Positions 50,969 through 60,679 are shown, numbered from the stretch's first letter. The stretch: DNA of 64,000 nt from Paenirhizobium naphthalenivorans (GCF_007992095.1 NZ_BJZP01000008.1:124001-188000), one strand, 5' to 3'. The notes: generated from the sequence alone by a model not told the origin. Translations and numbers: made by a program.

Positions 50969-52786
50969 ATGTCCGCAGACAGCCGTATCGAAGCCATCAC
51001 CCGCCGCATTATCGAGCGCTCCAAGCCGACCCGAGACGTCTATCTCGAGCGCGTTCGCATGCAGATCGGCAAGGGCGTGCACCGCTCGGTGCTCTCCTGC
51101 GGCAACCTCGCCCACGGCTTTGCCGCCTGTTCGGTCGGAGACAAGGCGGCGCTTTCCGGCGACCAGGTCGCCAATCTCGGCATCATCACCTCCTATAACG
51201 ACATGCTCTCGGCCCACCAGCCGTTCGAGACCTATCCGGCATTGATCCGTCAGGCGGCGGCCGAGGCCGGCGGCGTTGCCCAGGTCGCCGGCGGCGTGCC
51301 CGCCATGTGTGACGGCGTTACCCAGGGCCAGCCGGGCATGGAGCTTTCGCTGTTCTCGCGTGATGTGATCGCCATGGCGGCCGGCATTGGCCTGTCGCAC
51401 AACATGTTCGACGCCGCTGTCTTCCTCGGCGTCTGCGACAAGATCGTACCCGGTCTGGTGATCGCAGCCCTTACCTTCGGCCACCTACCGGCCGTCTTCA
51501 TCCCCGCGGGCCCCATGACCTCAGGTTTGCCGAACGATGAAAAGACCCGCATTCGCCAGCTCTATGCAGAGGGCAAGATCGGCCGTCCCGAATTGCTCGA
51601 AGCAGAGTCCAAGTCCTATCACGGCCCCGGCACCTGCACATTTTACGGCACGGCGAACTCCAACCAGATGCTGATGGAGATCATGGGTTTTCATCTGCCT
51701 GGTGCCTCTTTCATCAATCCAAACACGCCGCTTCGAGACGCACTGACCAAGGAAGCCGCCAAGCGTGCGCTGGCCATCACCGCTCTGGGCAACGAGTTCA
51801 CGCCCGCCGGCGAGATGATCGACGAGCGCTCGATCGTCAACGGCGTTGTCGGCCTGCATGCCACGGGCGGCTCGACCAATCACACGCTGCATCTGGTTGC
51901 AATGGCGCGTGCAGCCGGCATCCAGCTCACCTGGCAGGACATCTCCGATCTCTCCGACATCGTGCCTTTACTCGCACGGGTCTATCCGAATGGCCTTGCC
52001 GACGTGAACCGCTTCCATGCCGCCGGCGGCATGGGTTTCCTGATCAAGCAACTCCTGAAGGCCGGATATGTGCACGACGACGTGCGCACCGTCTATGGCA
52101 AGGGCCTTGCAGCCTACACCATTGATCCGCGCCTCGGCGAGGACGGCAATGTTGTGCGCGAACCGGCACCGGAAGACAGCGCCGACCCAAAGGTTCTGGC
52201 CAAGGCGGAGGCCCCTTTCCAGCCGAACGGTGGCCTGAAAATGCTCAAGGGCAATCTCGGACGCGCGGTGATCAAGATCTCAGCCGTGAAGCCAGAGCGC
52301 CACGTGATCGTCGCACCAGCGGTTGTCTTCCATGATCAGGAAGACCTGCAGGCCGCCTTCAAGGCCGGAAAGCTTGACCGCGATTTTGTGGCCGTCCTAC
52401 GCTTTCAGGGACCGAAGGCCAATGGCATGCCGGAATTGCACCGCCTGACGACGCCGCTCGGCGTGCTTCAGGATCGGGGATACAAGGTTGCGCTTTTGAC
52501 AGACGGTCGCATGTCGGGCGCCTCGGGCAAGGTCCCCGCTGCAATCCATTTGACGCCGGAAGCCGTCGATGAAGGTCCGATCGCGCGGGTCAAGGATGGC
52601 GACATGATCCGGATCGATGCGGTGGCAGGTACCGTCGAGGTGCTGGTGGATCCGGCGGAATTTGACGCACGCGAGCCAGTCCGGCCGGATCTTTCGGCCA
52701 ATGAATTCGGTCTGGGCCGAGAGATCTTCGCGCCACTGCGCCGTATCGCGGGACCGGCTGATCAAGGCGCAAGCGTGCTTTACTAA
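50969..52786 (+). CDS. edd: Phosphogluconate dehydratase (6-phosphogluconate dehydratase)
   Basis: Dehydrates 6-phosphogluconate to 2-keto-3-deoxy-6-phosphogluconate, the defining Entner-Doudoroff step, with a 4Fe-4S cluster. It has 605 residues. Signatures of the IlvD/Edd family are present: cluster cysteines in [36 protein letters not shown] (about 145-165) and [17 protein letters not shown] (about 215). [15 protein letters not shown] and [19 protein letters not shown] are the C-terminal substrate motifs. AAGGAG precedes the ATG at 50969. It is last in the zwf-pgl-edd operon. The aldolase eda is not in the window. Confidence 0.97.
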   Translation: MSADSRIEAITRRIIERSKPTRDVYLERVRMQIGKGVHRSVLSCGNLAHGFAACSVGDKAALSGDQVANLGIITSYNDMLSAHQPFETYPALIRQAAAEAGGVAQVAGGVPAMCDGVTQGQPGMELSLFSRDVIAMAAGIGLSHNMFDAAVFLGVCDKIVPGLVIAALTFGHLPAVFIPAGPMTSGLPNDEKTRIRQLYAEGKIGRPELLEAESKSYHGPGTCTFYGTANSNQMLMEIMGFHLPGASFINPNTPLRDALTKEAAKRALAITALGNEFTPAGEMIDERSIVNGVVGLHATGGSTNHTLHLVAMARAAGIQLTWQDISDLSDIVPLLARVYPNGLADVNRFHAAGGMGFLIKQLLKAGYVHDDVRTVYGKGLAAYTIDPRLGEDGNVVREPAPEDSADPKVLAKAEAPFQPNGGLKMLKGNLGRAVIKISAVKPERHVIVAPAVVFHDQEDLQAAFKAGKLDRDFVAVLRFQGPKANGMPELHRLTTPLGVLQDRGYKVALLTDGRMSGASGKVPAAIHLTPEAVDEGPIARVKDGDMIRIDAVAGTVEVLVDPAEFDAREPVRPDLSANEFGLGREIFAPLRRIAGPADQGASVLY

Positions 52787-52870
52787 GCATCAATGGCTTA
52801 TGGTTTTGGGCGCTTAAGATTGCCTCGCATCTTTCCGTACGCTTAGGGTCAAGCTCTGCCTCAATGGAAA

Positions 52871-52890
52871 ACGGCCCCTTGCGGGGCCGT
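52871..52890 (-). terminator. Terminator of the DUF2778 gene
   Basis: ACGGCCCC-TTGC-GGGGCCGT, a perfect 8-bp stem, followed on the minus strand by TTTTCC, 8 bp after the stop at 52899. Confidence 0.82.
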
Positions 52891-52898
52891 TCGGTGCG

Positions 52899-54242
52899 TT
52901 ACATCATCGCCACGTATTTGGGCAACTCGGTCATTCTCGGCACGACAATCAACGTCCTCACCTGACCGCGTTTGAACGCGTTGAGGAAGCGGTTGTAGTC
53001 CTCAAACACCACGCAGCCGGAGGAATCACCACGTTTGCGCAGCAGATAGGTGTGGGTGAGGAAACCGTCGCGGCCATACATGCTGGAATCCCCGACCGGC
53101 GTCATACGGATCGCCTCGACTCCATGGAAACGGCTTTCACGCATCCGCAGATTGTAAACATTTGGCGGCGTCGGGCCGCGATTCTTGACATTGACGAACT
53201 TGGGGTTGTCGCGCATATGGGCGCGGCCAGAGTGGGCCTCAAGCCGCTCGCCGTTTGGCATATGCACAACGCCAGCGGAAATATCGTAAACGGCGACACC
53301 GCGTCCCGGCAGTTTTGGCTTGCTGGAGAAGAGCGAGGGCCGCTCTTCGTCGCTGCCGGTCAAGGACGGACGTTCAGGTTTGGCATAGGCAAGAAGCGTC
53401 GCCGGTTTCTCGCTCTTCGTCTTGTCTCCGGAGCGAGCGCCGGGCTTTTCCGTTATGCGTGCCGGCGCGTTCGGACGGGCGGATGGCAGCGGCACCTCGT
53501 CGGGAAGCGCGCTGTGATCTTCCGTTTCCGGCTCTGAAAGAAGCTCGACGAAGGGTTGCTCGCGCGGATCGGGACCAGGGCTTACGACCTCCCTCGCCAA
53601 CGGCGGCGTGGCATAGGCAAGGGCAACCGGGCCGCTGGCGAGTGTCTCAGTACTGTCTGACAGTCTGGCACCGGGGGCAAGGGCTGCAGGATTGATCGAA
53701 GCGGTCTGAATTGGCGTACCGGTGGCGAGAATGCGGTTCTTGTCCTGTGGCCCCAGCCCGGCGATCGCCTTGGCATTGCGCTCGGCCACGGATTCGGCAA
53801 GCGCCAGACGCAGCATGTCACGGGCCTTCGGATCCGTGGAGGCGCGTGCGCGACGCTCCAGCATTCGGTCGCCCTTGTCGATGGTCGCCAGCGCCATGGA
53901 GGCCGGAAGCATCAGCAGGCTGACGTCCTCGGTCGCGGCGATCGCCTCGGCGATACGCAGGCGAGCAGCCTCCGCTTCGGTGGCGGAAGTAACACGGTCG
54001 CCGCGCTTCAGCGCCTTGCCGACATCGGCCGGCCGCTCGGAGAGCGCCAGTCTCGGCGCCTCGAGCTTCGGTGGAGACATCACTGAATGCAGGGTCGCGA
54101 TCCCGGCCGTCGCCCAAAGGGCGGCAGCCAGCCCGACGCCGATGACGATGGGTTTCGCGGTGGCCTTGCGGCCCTTTCCGGATCGGGATTTGGAACCAGC
54201 GGACAGCTTGTCCTTGGTGTGTGTCTCGGTCGAGAACGCCAT
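52899..54242 (-). CDS. Membrane-anchored DUF2778 (Tlde1-like L,D-transpeptidase-fold) protein
   Basis: A 447-residue protein with a basic N-terminus, one membrane helix (about 31-53, IVIGVGLAAALWATAGIATL), a long Ala/Pro/Ser-rich linker of about 250 residues, and a C-terminal DUF2778 domain. That domain carries VAVYDISAGVVHMPNGERLE, SGRAHMRDNPKFVNVKNRGP, PPNVYNLRMRESRFHG and the catalytic-looking RGDSSGCVVFEDYNRFLNAF. The SGC cysteine is the L,D-transpeptidase-type nucleophile. DUF2778 occurs in Tlde1 effectors that modify peptidoglycan, but here the anchored form and lack of T6SS genes suggest a housekeeping cell-wall role. The start is the ATG at 54242, since the helix lies about 30 residues on. 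It converges with edd. Confidence 0.82.
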   Translation of the reverse strand: MAFSTETHTKDKLSAGSKSRSGKGRKATAKPIVIGVGLAAALWATAGIATLHSVMSPPKLEAPRLALSERPADVGKALKRGDRVTSATEAEAARLRIAEAIAATEDVSLLMLPASMALATIDKGDRMLERRARASTDPKARDMLRLALAESVAERNAKAIAGLGPQDKNRILATGTPIQTASINPAALAPGARLSDSTETLASGPVALAYATPPLAREVVSPGPDPREQPFVELLSEPETEDHSALPDEVPLPSARPNAPARITEKPGARSGDKTKSEKPATLLAYAKPERPSLTGSDEERPSLFSSKPKLPGRGVAVYDISAGVVHMPNGERLEAHSGRAHMRDNPKFVNVKNRGPTPPNVYNLRMRESRFHGVEAIRMTPVGDSSMYGRDGFLTHTYLLRKRGDSSGCVVFEDYNRFLNAFKRGQVRTLIVVPRMTELPKYVAMM

Positions 54243-54446
54243 ACTCTCACTCGCTACCAGAGGCCTATCGGCCCGGCGGGGTTGATCGCCGCAGCCTGAA
54301 CGCATCCGGTAGGCCAAGAGCCCTCTCCCGAGGCCTCCGCTATTCCGGATGCCCTAAACAATGAAGAATCTTGGTAACCAAGTGGTTTACGCCGCGTGAT
54401 TCTTTTATCGCTGGCAGAAATGGCAAGAAAAAGGCAAAAACTGCCA

Positions 54447-55151
54447 CTAGATCGAGCGCATCAATCCGCCGTCAACCCGGATACCCTGACCGGTGATGTA
54501 GGCCGCCCCCTCGGAAGCGAGGAAGGCAATGGTTGCGGCGACTTCCTCAGCCGTGCCGTAGCGCTGCATCGGAACGCTGTCACGTCGTGCCTCGGTGGCC
54601 GGTAGGCTGTCGATCCAACCCGGCAGAACATTGTTCATACGGACATTATCGGCCGCGTAGGTATCGGCGAAAATTTTGGTAAAAGCAGACAAGCCGGCGC
54701 GGACCACAGCCGAGGTTGGGAACATGGCGCTCGGCTCGGCAACCCAGGCGGTGGAGATATTGATGATCGCCCCGCCCTTTTGTGCCTGCAGGACAGGGGT
54801 TACCAGCCGGGTTGGACGAATAACGTTGAGGAGATAGGTATCGAGGCCCCTGTGCCAATCCTCATCGGAGATTTCGAGGATCTGCGCGCGCGGACCATGG
54901 CCAGCGCTATTAACGAGGACGTCGATCCGGCCGAAACGCTCCATCGTACCGTCGACCAGACGCCGCAGGTCTTCATTCGACTGGTTGGAACCGGTCACGC
55001 CGAAACCGCCGAGTTCCTTCGCCAAAGCCTCCCCTTTGCCGGAGGAGGAGAGGATTGCAACCTTGAAGCCATCGCTTGCGAGACGTTTCGCCGCAGCGGC
55101 TCCCATGCCGCTTCCGCCGGCGGTAATGATGGCGACTTTTTCTACAGTCAT
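54447..55151 (-). CDS. Short-chain dehydrogenase/reductase (atypical active site)
   Basis: A 234-residue SDR fold with the NAD(P) motif ITAGGSGMGAAAAKRL (TGxxxGxG form) at the N-terminus, VLVNSAGH for the NNAG region, and INISTAW with the catalytic serine. It ends with the familiar AYITGQGIRVDGG. The usual YxxxK is not visible: the sequence there is PTSAVVRAGLSAF, so the catalytic Tyr and Lys appear replaced by Ser/Thr and Arg. It may have altered chemistry or only bind cofactor. The ATG at 55151 is family-like. It is divergent from a LysR gene, whose target it probably is. Confidence 0.85.
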   Translation of the reverse strand: MTVEKVAIITAGGSGMGAAAAKRLASDGFKVAILSSSGKGEALAKELGGFGVTGSNQSNEDLRRLVDGTMERFGRIDVLVNSAGHGPRAQILEISDEDWHRGLDTYLLNVIRPTRLVTPVLQAQKGGAIINISTAWVAEPSAMFPTSAVVRAGLSAFTKIFADTYAADNVRMNNVLPGWIDSLPATEARRDSVPMQRYGTAEEVAATIAFLASEGAAYITGQGIRVDGGLMRSI

Positions 55152-55254
55152 TTTCGTGTCCTTTGGCTATAAATTGGCCCTGGCGCTAGCCCACGTGCCT
55201 GCTGACACATTTTCTAGCATCTATTGCGGCAATCACCGAACGCGTTAAACTCCG

Positions 55255-55268
55255 TTCTACCTGTAGAA
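55255..55268. promoter_or_regulatory. Inverted repeat between SDR and lysR
   Basis: TTCTAC-CT-GTAGAA, a perfect 6-bp inverted repeat ending 10 bp before the lysR ATG. In this position it could serve autorepression or overlap the ribosome-binding region of the regulator. Confidence 0.45.
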
Positions 55269-55278
55269 AAACTCTCGT

Positions 55279-56172
55279 ATGAATGAGAAATCCAACCGCC
55301 TGCCATCGCTCAACGCCCTACGTGCCTTCGAGGTCACGTCACGGCATTTGAGCTTCAAATCCGCGGCAAGGGAGCTTGGCGTGACCCAGAGCGCGGTCGC
55401 GCAATTGGTGCGCGGCCTGGAGAGAGAACTCGGAGTGAAGCTCTTCCTGCGGCTGCCGAAACAGCTTGCCTTGACGGATACGGGGCGTGTCTACGGTTCC
55501 GACATCCGGCGAGCATTTCAACTCATCGGGGACGCCACCCTCGCAATCAAGCCGCAACAGTTCAGTCTCACGATCAGCACCACGCCAACGTTTGCAGCGA
55601 AATGGCTATTGCCGCGACTTGCTAGCTTCACTGCCGCCCATCCAGAATTTGAACTGCGTATTCTGGCCAGCGAGAGCCTGGCAAGTTTCCAGACCGATGG
55701 CGTGGACATCGCCGTGCGCCAGGGGCAGCCGCCGTTCGGTCCGGGCCTCAAGGCCGAACTGCTGTTTGAACAGCATGTGGTCGCGGTGTGCAATCCCGCC
55801 CTACGGCACGCCGCCGCCGACGCGCATGCATCGGAAAACCTGGAGGGTCTGACGCTTCTGCGCGACACGCACAATCTCTGGCCACAATTCATCGAAACCG
55901 GATTGCACCTGACGCCGTCGAGCGACGTCAAGGGCCTGCGCTTCAATCACACGTCTCTGGCGATCGATGCCGCCATAGCCGGTCAGGGCATCGCACTTGC
56001 CAGCGACTTTCTTGTCGAGGCGGATATTGCGGCCGGAAGGCTGGTACGGGCATTCAGCGCGAGTGTGCGCGGCCGGCATGATTTCCATGTGGTGGTACCG
56101 CGTGAGCCGCGCCACCCCGGGCCGACCGACATCGTTCGCGACTGGCTGCTGGCGCAGCGCACCGGGAACTAG
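55279..56172 (+). CDS. LysR-family transcriptional regulator, GcvA/AmpR-like
   Basis: A 297-residue LysR regulator of the GcvA subgroup: LPSLNALRAFEVTSRHLSF, then the helix-turn-helix AARELGVTQSAVAQLVRGLE and LFLRLPKQLALTDTG. The effector domain begins FSLTISTTPTFAAKWLLPRL, typical of GcvA proteins, and includes FQTDGVDIAVRQGQ. Its divergent neighbour, the SDR gene, is the presumed target. The stop lies six bases from the stop of the convergent PilZ-like gene. The ATG at 55279 is the only start ahead of the helix-turn-helix. The effector is not predictable. Confidence 0.88.
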   Translation: MNEKSNRLPSLNALRAFEVTSRHLSFKSAARELGVTQSAVAQLVRGLERELGVKLFLRLPKQLALTDTGRVYGSDIRRAFQLIGDATLAIKPQQFSLTISTTPTFAAKWLLPRLASFTAAHPEFELRILASESLASFQTDGVDIAVRQGQPPFGPGLKAELLFEQHVVAVCNPALRHAAADAHASENLEGLTLLRDTHNLWPQFIETGLHLTPSSDVKGLRFNHTSLAIDAAIAGQGIALASDFLVEADIAAGRLVRAFSASVRGRHDFHVVVPREPRHPGPTDIVRDWLLAQRTGN

Positions 56173-56177
56173 CCCCT

Positions 56178-56585
56178 TTACCAGGAACGAACGTCGAGCA
56201 CCCGGTCGCGATGCGCTGGATGGGTCGAGAAGACGAAGATGCGGTCAAGTTCCTTCTGCGTCAGCATGCGCAGGAAGCGGAGTTCCGCAGTATTGTTGGC
56301 ATAGGCCTTCATCAGAAGGCAACCGATCTTGTTGATGCGCGCATCGGGAATGTCCAGATAGAACTGTTGCGGCAGATTGTACTGCGTCAGCAGACTGATC
56401 ACAGCGCCGCTGACCGAGATGCGGATGATGTCACAGCGACGGGCGGCCATGTGCATCACACCTTTCTCGGTGTATTCGATGCGCGCCGCATTCATCGTGT
56501 CCTCCATCGGAAACCGCCCTTCGCGGTCGTACATGAAGGATTCTTCACGCTTTAGAAAATGGTTTCCGCTCACCGCCTGTCTCAT
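56178..56585 (-). CDS. PilZ-domain-like protein
   Basis: A 135-residue soluble protein. After a short charged N-terminus with FLKREESFMYDREGRFPMED, the core AARRCDIIRISVSGAVISLL and PQQFYLDIPDARINKIGCLLM resembles a single PilZ barrel of the rhizobial small PilZ proteins. The RR and later SxxG-like residues are weak, so cyclic-di-GMP binding is uncertain. The end is RFLRMLTQKELDRIFVF. The ATG at 56585 follows CAGGGACA, a sound ribosome-binding site. It converges with the LysR gene and precedes the agl operon on the same strand. Confidence 0.65.
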   Translation of the reverse strand: MRQAVSGNHFLKREESFMYDREGRFPMEDTMNAARIEYTEKGVMHMAARRCDIIRISVSGAVISLLTQYNLPQQFYLDIPDARINKIGCLLMKAYANNTAELRFLRMLTQKELDRIFVFSTHPAHRDRVLDVRSW

Positions 56586-56729
56586 TCGATGTCCCTGCCC
56601 TGGTTTCCAGTTGTTATGGGAGGGAAAATAGCAGGACGGGATTTAACAGATGGTTTTGGCGACCGAACTGCCTGTGGAAGCTGCGATCCCGTCTGCTGTC
56701 AGGGCAAACGAGATCTTAATTTTCGCGGA

Positions 56730-57818
56730 TCACTTCCTGTAGGTGTGTCCCGTCTCATCAAACAGATGAAGCCTGGACCGATCGGCCGAGAAGCGCAGTT
56801 TCTCGCCTCTCTTCACATCGACAGTGCCCTGCAACTTGACGGTGATAGGCTCCTCCTCGACCGGACCGTCCACATAGACGAGCGTCACCTCGCCGAGTGC
56901 CTCGACGATGTTGACGGTTCCCTCGAACAGGAATTCATCGTCGGTGGCAATCGCCAGATCTTCGGGCCTGACGCCGAAACTCGCGGCCTTGCCAACATCC
57001 CCGGCGGGGGTTTCGATGTCGACTCGGAGGGATGTGCCGTCCATCAGCTTCAGCGTGGTCGGATTGCCGGCAGAAGCGATCGTAGCGGGCATGATGTTCA
57101 TTGCCGGGGAGCCTATGAAACGGGCGACAAAGAGATTGGCGGGCCGCTCGTAGAGTTCGAGCGGTGGCCCCACCTGCTCGATCTTGCCTGCCGACAAAAC
57201 GACGATCCGATCGGCCAGCGTCATCGCCTCGACCTGGTCATGAGTGACATAGATCATCGTCGTGTCCGGCATCGACTCGTTGAGTTTGGCGATCTGGATG
57301 CGGGTCGCGACGCGTAGCGCCGCATCGAGGTTGGAGAGCGGTTCGTCGAACAGGAAGACCTTGGGATCGCGGCAAATGGCACGGCCGATCGCCACGCGCT
57401 GGCGCTGGCCGCCGGAAAGCGCCTTAGGAAGACGGTCGAGATAGGGAGTAAGCTGAAGCATATCGGCGGCGCTCTTGACGCGGCGGTCGATCTCTTCCTT
57501 GCTCTCGCCGGCAATCCTCATGCCGAAGGCCATGTTATCGTAGACCGTCATATGCGGATAAAGCGCATAGGACTGGAATACCATGGCGATGCCACGCTTG
57601 GACGGTGGCACATTGTTGACCACATGGCCGTCGATGATCAACTCGCCTGAGGTGACGTCCTCGAGCCCGGCGATCATGCGCAGCAACGTGGACTTGCCGC
57701 AGCCGGACGGGCCGACGAAGACGATGAACTCGCCCTGGTCGATCGTCAGATTGATGCCGTGCAGGACCTTCACCTGCCCGTAGCTCTTGCGGATATCCTT
57801 GAGGACCAGGCCCGTCAT
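56730..57818 (-). CDS. aglK: Alpha-glucoside ABC transporter ATPase
   Basis: Cytoplasmic ATPase of 362 residues, MalK/UgpC type. Walker A GPSGCGKSTLLRMI, the Q-loop VFQSYALYPHMTV, signature LSGGQRQRVAIGRAI, Walker B FLFDEPLSNLDAALR and switch VTHDQVEAMTLAD are all present, then a regulatory OB domain with SFGVRPEDLAIA. The start ATG 57818 follows GGGGGGAAA. It is the last gene of the leftward aglEFGAK operon and lies 15 bp after aglA. Its products are expected to power uptake of sucrose, maltose and trehalose through AglFG. The next gene downstream is unrelated. Confidence 0.93.
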   Translation of the reverse strand: MTGLVLKDIRKSYGQVKVLHGINLTIDQGEFIVFVGPSGCGKSTLLRMIAGLEDVTSGELIIDGHVVNNVPPSKRGIAMVFQSYALYPHMTVYDNMAFGMRIAGESKEEIDRRVKSAADMLQLTPYLDRLPKALSGGQRQRVAIGRAICRDPKVFLFDEPLSNLDAALRVATRIQIAKLNESMPDTTMIYVTHDQVEAMTLADRIVVLSAGKIEQVGPPLELYERPANLFVARFIGSPAMNIMPATIASAGNPTTLKLMDGTSLRVDIETPAGDVGKAASFGVRPEDLAIATDDEFLFEGTVNIVEALGEVTLVYVDGPVEEEPITVKLQGTVDVKRGEKLRFSADRSRLHLFDETGHTYRK

Positions 57819-57833
57819 CTTATTTCCCCCCAA

Positions 57834-59489
57834 TCAAGCGTAGCGCGCGAAATAGGCGCCCCAGGCCGGCAGTTCAACCTTGTGATCTTTAACCTTGCTT
57901 GAGAAGCCGTGTCCTTCAAGCGCCGCCCACGGGCCAGTCGGTAGCGGGACTTCCGCAGCTTCGGCGCTCATGTTGAAGGCGCACAGCACCGTCTCGTTTC
58001 CCAGCATGCGGCTGTAGACGAGCGCGGTATCACCGACGGTATGGAATTCCATTGCACCTTTGACCAACGCCGGATGGCCGCGGCGGAAGGCGAGGAAGCG
58101 GCGATATTGCTCAAGCACCGAGTCTTGCCTGCCCTCCTGCACGCTCACCGCGTTGATCGCCTGTTCGACCGGGATAGGCAGCCAGGTCTTCGGCGCCGTC
58201 GAGAAGCCGGCCTGCGGCGCGCTGGCGTCCCAGACCATCGGTGTGCGGCAGCCGTCGCGACCCTTAAACTCCGGCCAGAACTGGATACCATAGGGGTCCT
58301 GCAGATCCTCGAAGGCGATGTCGGCTTCGGTCAGCCCCAGTTCCTCGCCCTGGTAGATGCAAATCGAGCCGCGCTGGGTCATCAAGATCGCCGCCAGCAA
58401 CTTAGCGAAGGCGGCGCGGTCCGCAACATTGGCGCCCCAGCGGCTGACATGACGGACCACGTCATGGTTGGAGAAGGCCCAGCAGGCCCAGCCTTCCGGC
58501 GCCGCCTTGCCAAAGGCCTTCTGGGTCTCGGAAACGACCTTCGGCGTCAGCGGTTCGGGTGCCAGGAATTCAAAGGCGTAGCACATCTGCATCTTGTCAT
58601 TGCCGGACGTATACTGACCGACGATCTCCAGCCCGTACTGGCTGTCGCCCACTTCACCCACGGCGGCGATCGCCGGATATTCCTCGAGAAGGGCACGAAA
58701 CCGCTTGAGAAACTCCAGGTTCTCCGGCTGGTTCTTGTCGTAGAGATGTTCCTGGAAATTGTAGGGATTGACCGCCGGCGCGGTCGAGGCGTTACGCCGC
58801 TCCGGGGCAAGCGCCGGATTATCGCGCAGGAGTCTGTCGTGGAAATAGAAGTTGATCGTGTCAAGGCGGAAACCGTCGACGCCCCGCTCCAGCCAGAAGC
58901 GCGTCGCGTCGAGCACGGCGTTCTGGACCTGCGGGTTATGCATGTTTAGGTCCGGCTGCGAGGTCAGGAAGTTGTGCATGTAATACTGCATGCGGGTCGG
59001 ATCCCAATGCCAGGCGGACCCGCCGAAAATCGACAGCCAGTTGTTGGGCGGCGTGCCATCAGGCTTCGGATCAGACCAGACATACCAGTCCGACTTCGCA
59101 TTGATGCGGCTCGACCGGCTCTCGACGAACCATTCATGCTGGTCGGACGTGTGGGAGATCACGAGGTCGATCATCACCTTGATTCCGAGGCGGTGGGCGT
59201 CGGCGATCAACGCGTCGAAATCGGCGATTGAACCGAACATCGGATCGACATCCGTATAATTCGACACGTCGTAGCCGAAATCCTTCATCGGCGAGGTGAA
59301 AAAGGGGGAGATCCAGATCGCGTCGGCACCAAGGGCGGCGATGTGCGGCAGGCGCGCCGTGATGCCCTTGAGGTCGCCGATCCCGTCGCCGTTGGAATCC
59401 TGATAGGAGCGCGGATAGATCTGGTAGATCACCGCGCCGCGCCACCAGTCCTTGTCCGGCACACCGGCCGATTGGGTCATTGTCGTCAT
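57834..59489 (-). CDS. aglA: Alpha-glucosidase AglA (GH13)
   Basis: Cytoplasmic glycoside hydrolase family 13 enzyme of 551 residues that splits imported alpha-glucosides. The family regions are visible in order: the N-terminal WWRGAVIYQIYPRSYQDSNG and GIGDLKGITARLPHI; region I DLVISHTSDQHEWF; region II GVDGFRLDTINF with the nucleophile Asp; region III near AVGEVGD with the acid/base Glu; region IV FSNHDVVRH with the stabilising Asp. The start is ATG 59489 with AAGGA upstream; the longer frame to 59675 runs into aglG. It lies between aglG and aglK in the operon. It also resembles oligo-1,6-glucosidases, but the context decides alpha-glucosidase. Confidence 0.94.
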   Translation of the reverse strand: MTTMTQSAGVPDKDWWRGAVIYQIYPRSYQDSNGDGIGDLKGITARLPHIAALGADAIWISPFFTSPMKDFGYDVSNYTDVDPMFGSIADFDALIADAHRLGIKVMIDLVISHTSDQHEWFVESRSSRINAKSDWYVWSDPKPDGTPPNNWLSIFGGSAWHWDPTRMQYYMHNFLTSQPDLNMHNPQVQNAVLDATRFWLERGVDGFRLDTINFYFHDRLLRDNPALAPERRNASTAPAVNPYNFQEHLYDKNQPENLEFLKRFRALLEEYPAIAAVGEVGDSQYGLEIVGQYTSGNDKMQMCYAFEFLAPEPLTPKVVSETQKAFGKAAPEGWACWAFSNHDVVRHVSRWGANVADRAAFAKLLAAILMTQRGSICIYQGEELGLTEADIAFEDLQDPYGIQFWPEFKGRDGCRTPMVWDASAPQAGFSTAPKTWLPIPVEQAINAVSVQEGRQDSVLEQYRRFLAFRRGHPALVKGAMEFHTVGDTALVYSRMLGNETVLCAFNMSAEAAEVPLPTGPWAALEGHGFSSKVKDHKVELPAWGAYFARYA

Positions 59490-59529
59490 GGTCAGTCCTT
59501 GTCCAATGCGTTGTGCGGGTCCGCCCGTC

Positions 59530-60678
59530 TCAACCGCCCTTGACCGAGCCGGCCAGCAGGCCGCGGACGAGATAGCGTTGCAGGGCGAAGAAAACGGCGA
59601 GCGGAACGATGATGGTGACAAAAGCGGACGCCGTGAGGATCTCCCAGTTGCCGCCGCGCGATCCGAGAAGCTCACGCAGCCGCCCGGTCAAGACAATCGT
59701 CTCCTCGCTGTTGCCAAGGAAGACGGTTGCGACGAGCAGGTCATTCCAGGTCCAGAGGAACTGGAAGATGGAGAAGGAGGCGAGCGCCGGGTAAGAAAGC
59801 GGCAGAACGATCCGGACGAAAATGGTGAAATCATTGGCGCCGTCGACACGGGCCGATTCCATGATCTCACGGGGCAGGCCGGCGATATAATTGCGCAAAA
59901 GATAGATGGCGAGCGGCAGGCCAAAACCCATATGCGCCAGCCAAATGCCGAGATAGGTCTTGGCCGGCACCCCGAAGAAGGCGCCGATCTTGTTGTACAT
60001 CTGCAAAAGCGGAATGAGCGACATCTGCAACGGCACGACGAGAAGGCCGACGATCACGGCAAGCAGCAGCGAGCGCCCGGGAAACTTCATCCAAGCCAGC
60101 GCATAGGCCGCGAAGGCGGCAACCAGGATCGGAATAATCGTCGAGGGAATGGCGACCGTCAGCGAATTGAGAAAGGACTGCCCGATCCCCTCGGCCGTCA
60201 GCACCGTTCGATAATTGTCCAGGGTGAAGCGCGGCGGAATTTCGGCCGTGTAGAAAATGCGAATGCCACGTTTGTTCTCAAAGCGAACCGGCGATTCGAT
60301 GCGGAAATCGCCGTTCTCCTCAACCGTCAGCTTTGTGCCGTCCCCGGCATCCACCGCCTGGCCGGGCACATAGGCCGTCGGCTCACGGATCGACGTGCCG
60401 AAGGCGCTGACGCCGCCCTTGCCGCCCTCAAGCACATTGCCGGCAATGACGAAGGCACCATCACGCTCCACCTGAGCCTCGGCGGCCGGTGCGCGATAGA
60501 TAATGTTCTGAGTCGAGGTCGAGAGCGCTGTCCACCAACCGGAGGCGACAATCTGGTCCTTGTCGCGGATCGCGGTGATGAACAGCCCGGCCGTCGGCAG
60601 GGTCCAGAGGATGACGAGGAAGGCCACGGAGATATGGACAAACCAGGTGAGTGGCGAGCGAGCGCTGCTCTTGTGCAT
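59530..60678 (-). CDS. aglG: Alpha-glucoside ABC transporter permease AglG
   Basis: Inner-membrane permease of 382 residues. One N-terminal helix (FVHISVAFLVILWTLPTAGL) is followed by an unusually long periplasmic segment of about 100 residues typical of AglG, then five helices. The EAA loop is ESARVDGANDFTIFVRIVLP. The helix VVPLQMSLIPLLQMYNKIG and the end RYLVRGLLAGSVKGG are typical of MalG-type sugar permeases. The ATG at 60678 is one base past the aglF TGA, and GGAGGGA precedes it inside aglF, so the two permeases are translationally coupled. Confidence 0.93.
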   Translation of the reverse strand: MHKSSARSPLTWFVHISVAFLVILWTLPTAGLFITAIRDKDQIVASGWWTALSTSTQNIIYRAPAAEAQVERDGAFVIAGNVLEGGKGGVSAFGTSIREPTAYVPGQAVDAGDGTKLTVEENGDFRIESPVRFENKRGIRIFYTAEIPPRFTLDNYRTVLTAEGIGQSFLNSLTVAIPSTIIPILVAAFAAYALAWMKFPGRSLLLAVIVGLLVVPLQMSLIPLLQMYNKIGAFFGVPAKTYLGIWLAHMGFGLPLAIYLLRNYIAGLPREIMESARVDGANDFTIFVRIVLPLSYPALASFSIFQFLWTWNDLLVATVFLGNSEETIVLTGRLRELLGSRGGNWEILTASAFVTIIVPLAVFFALQRYLVRGLLAGSVKGG

Positions 60679-60679
60679 G

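Noticed and set aside
52899-54242. Type VI secretion effector call for the DUF2778 protein
   Set aside because: It has an N-terminal membrane anchor and long linker, and no secretion or immunity genes adjoin.
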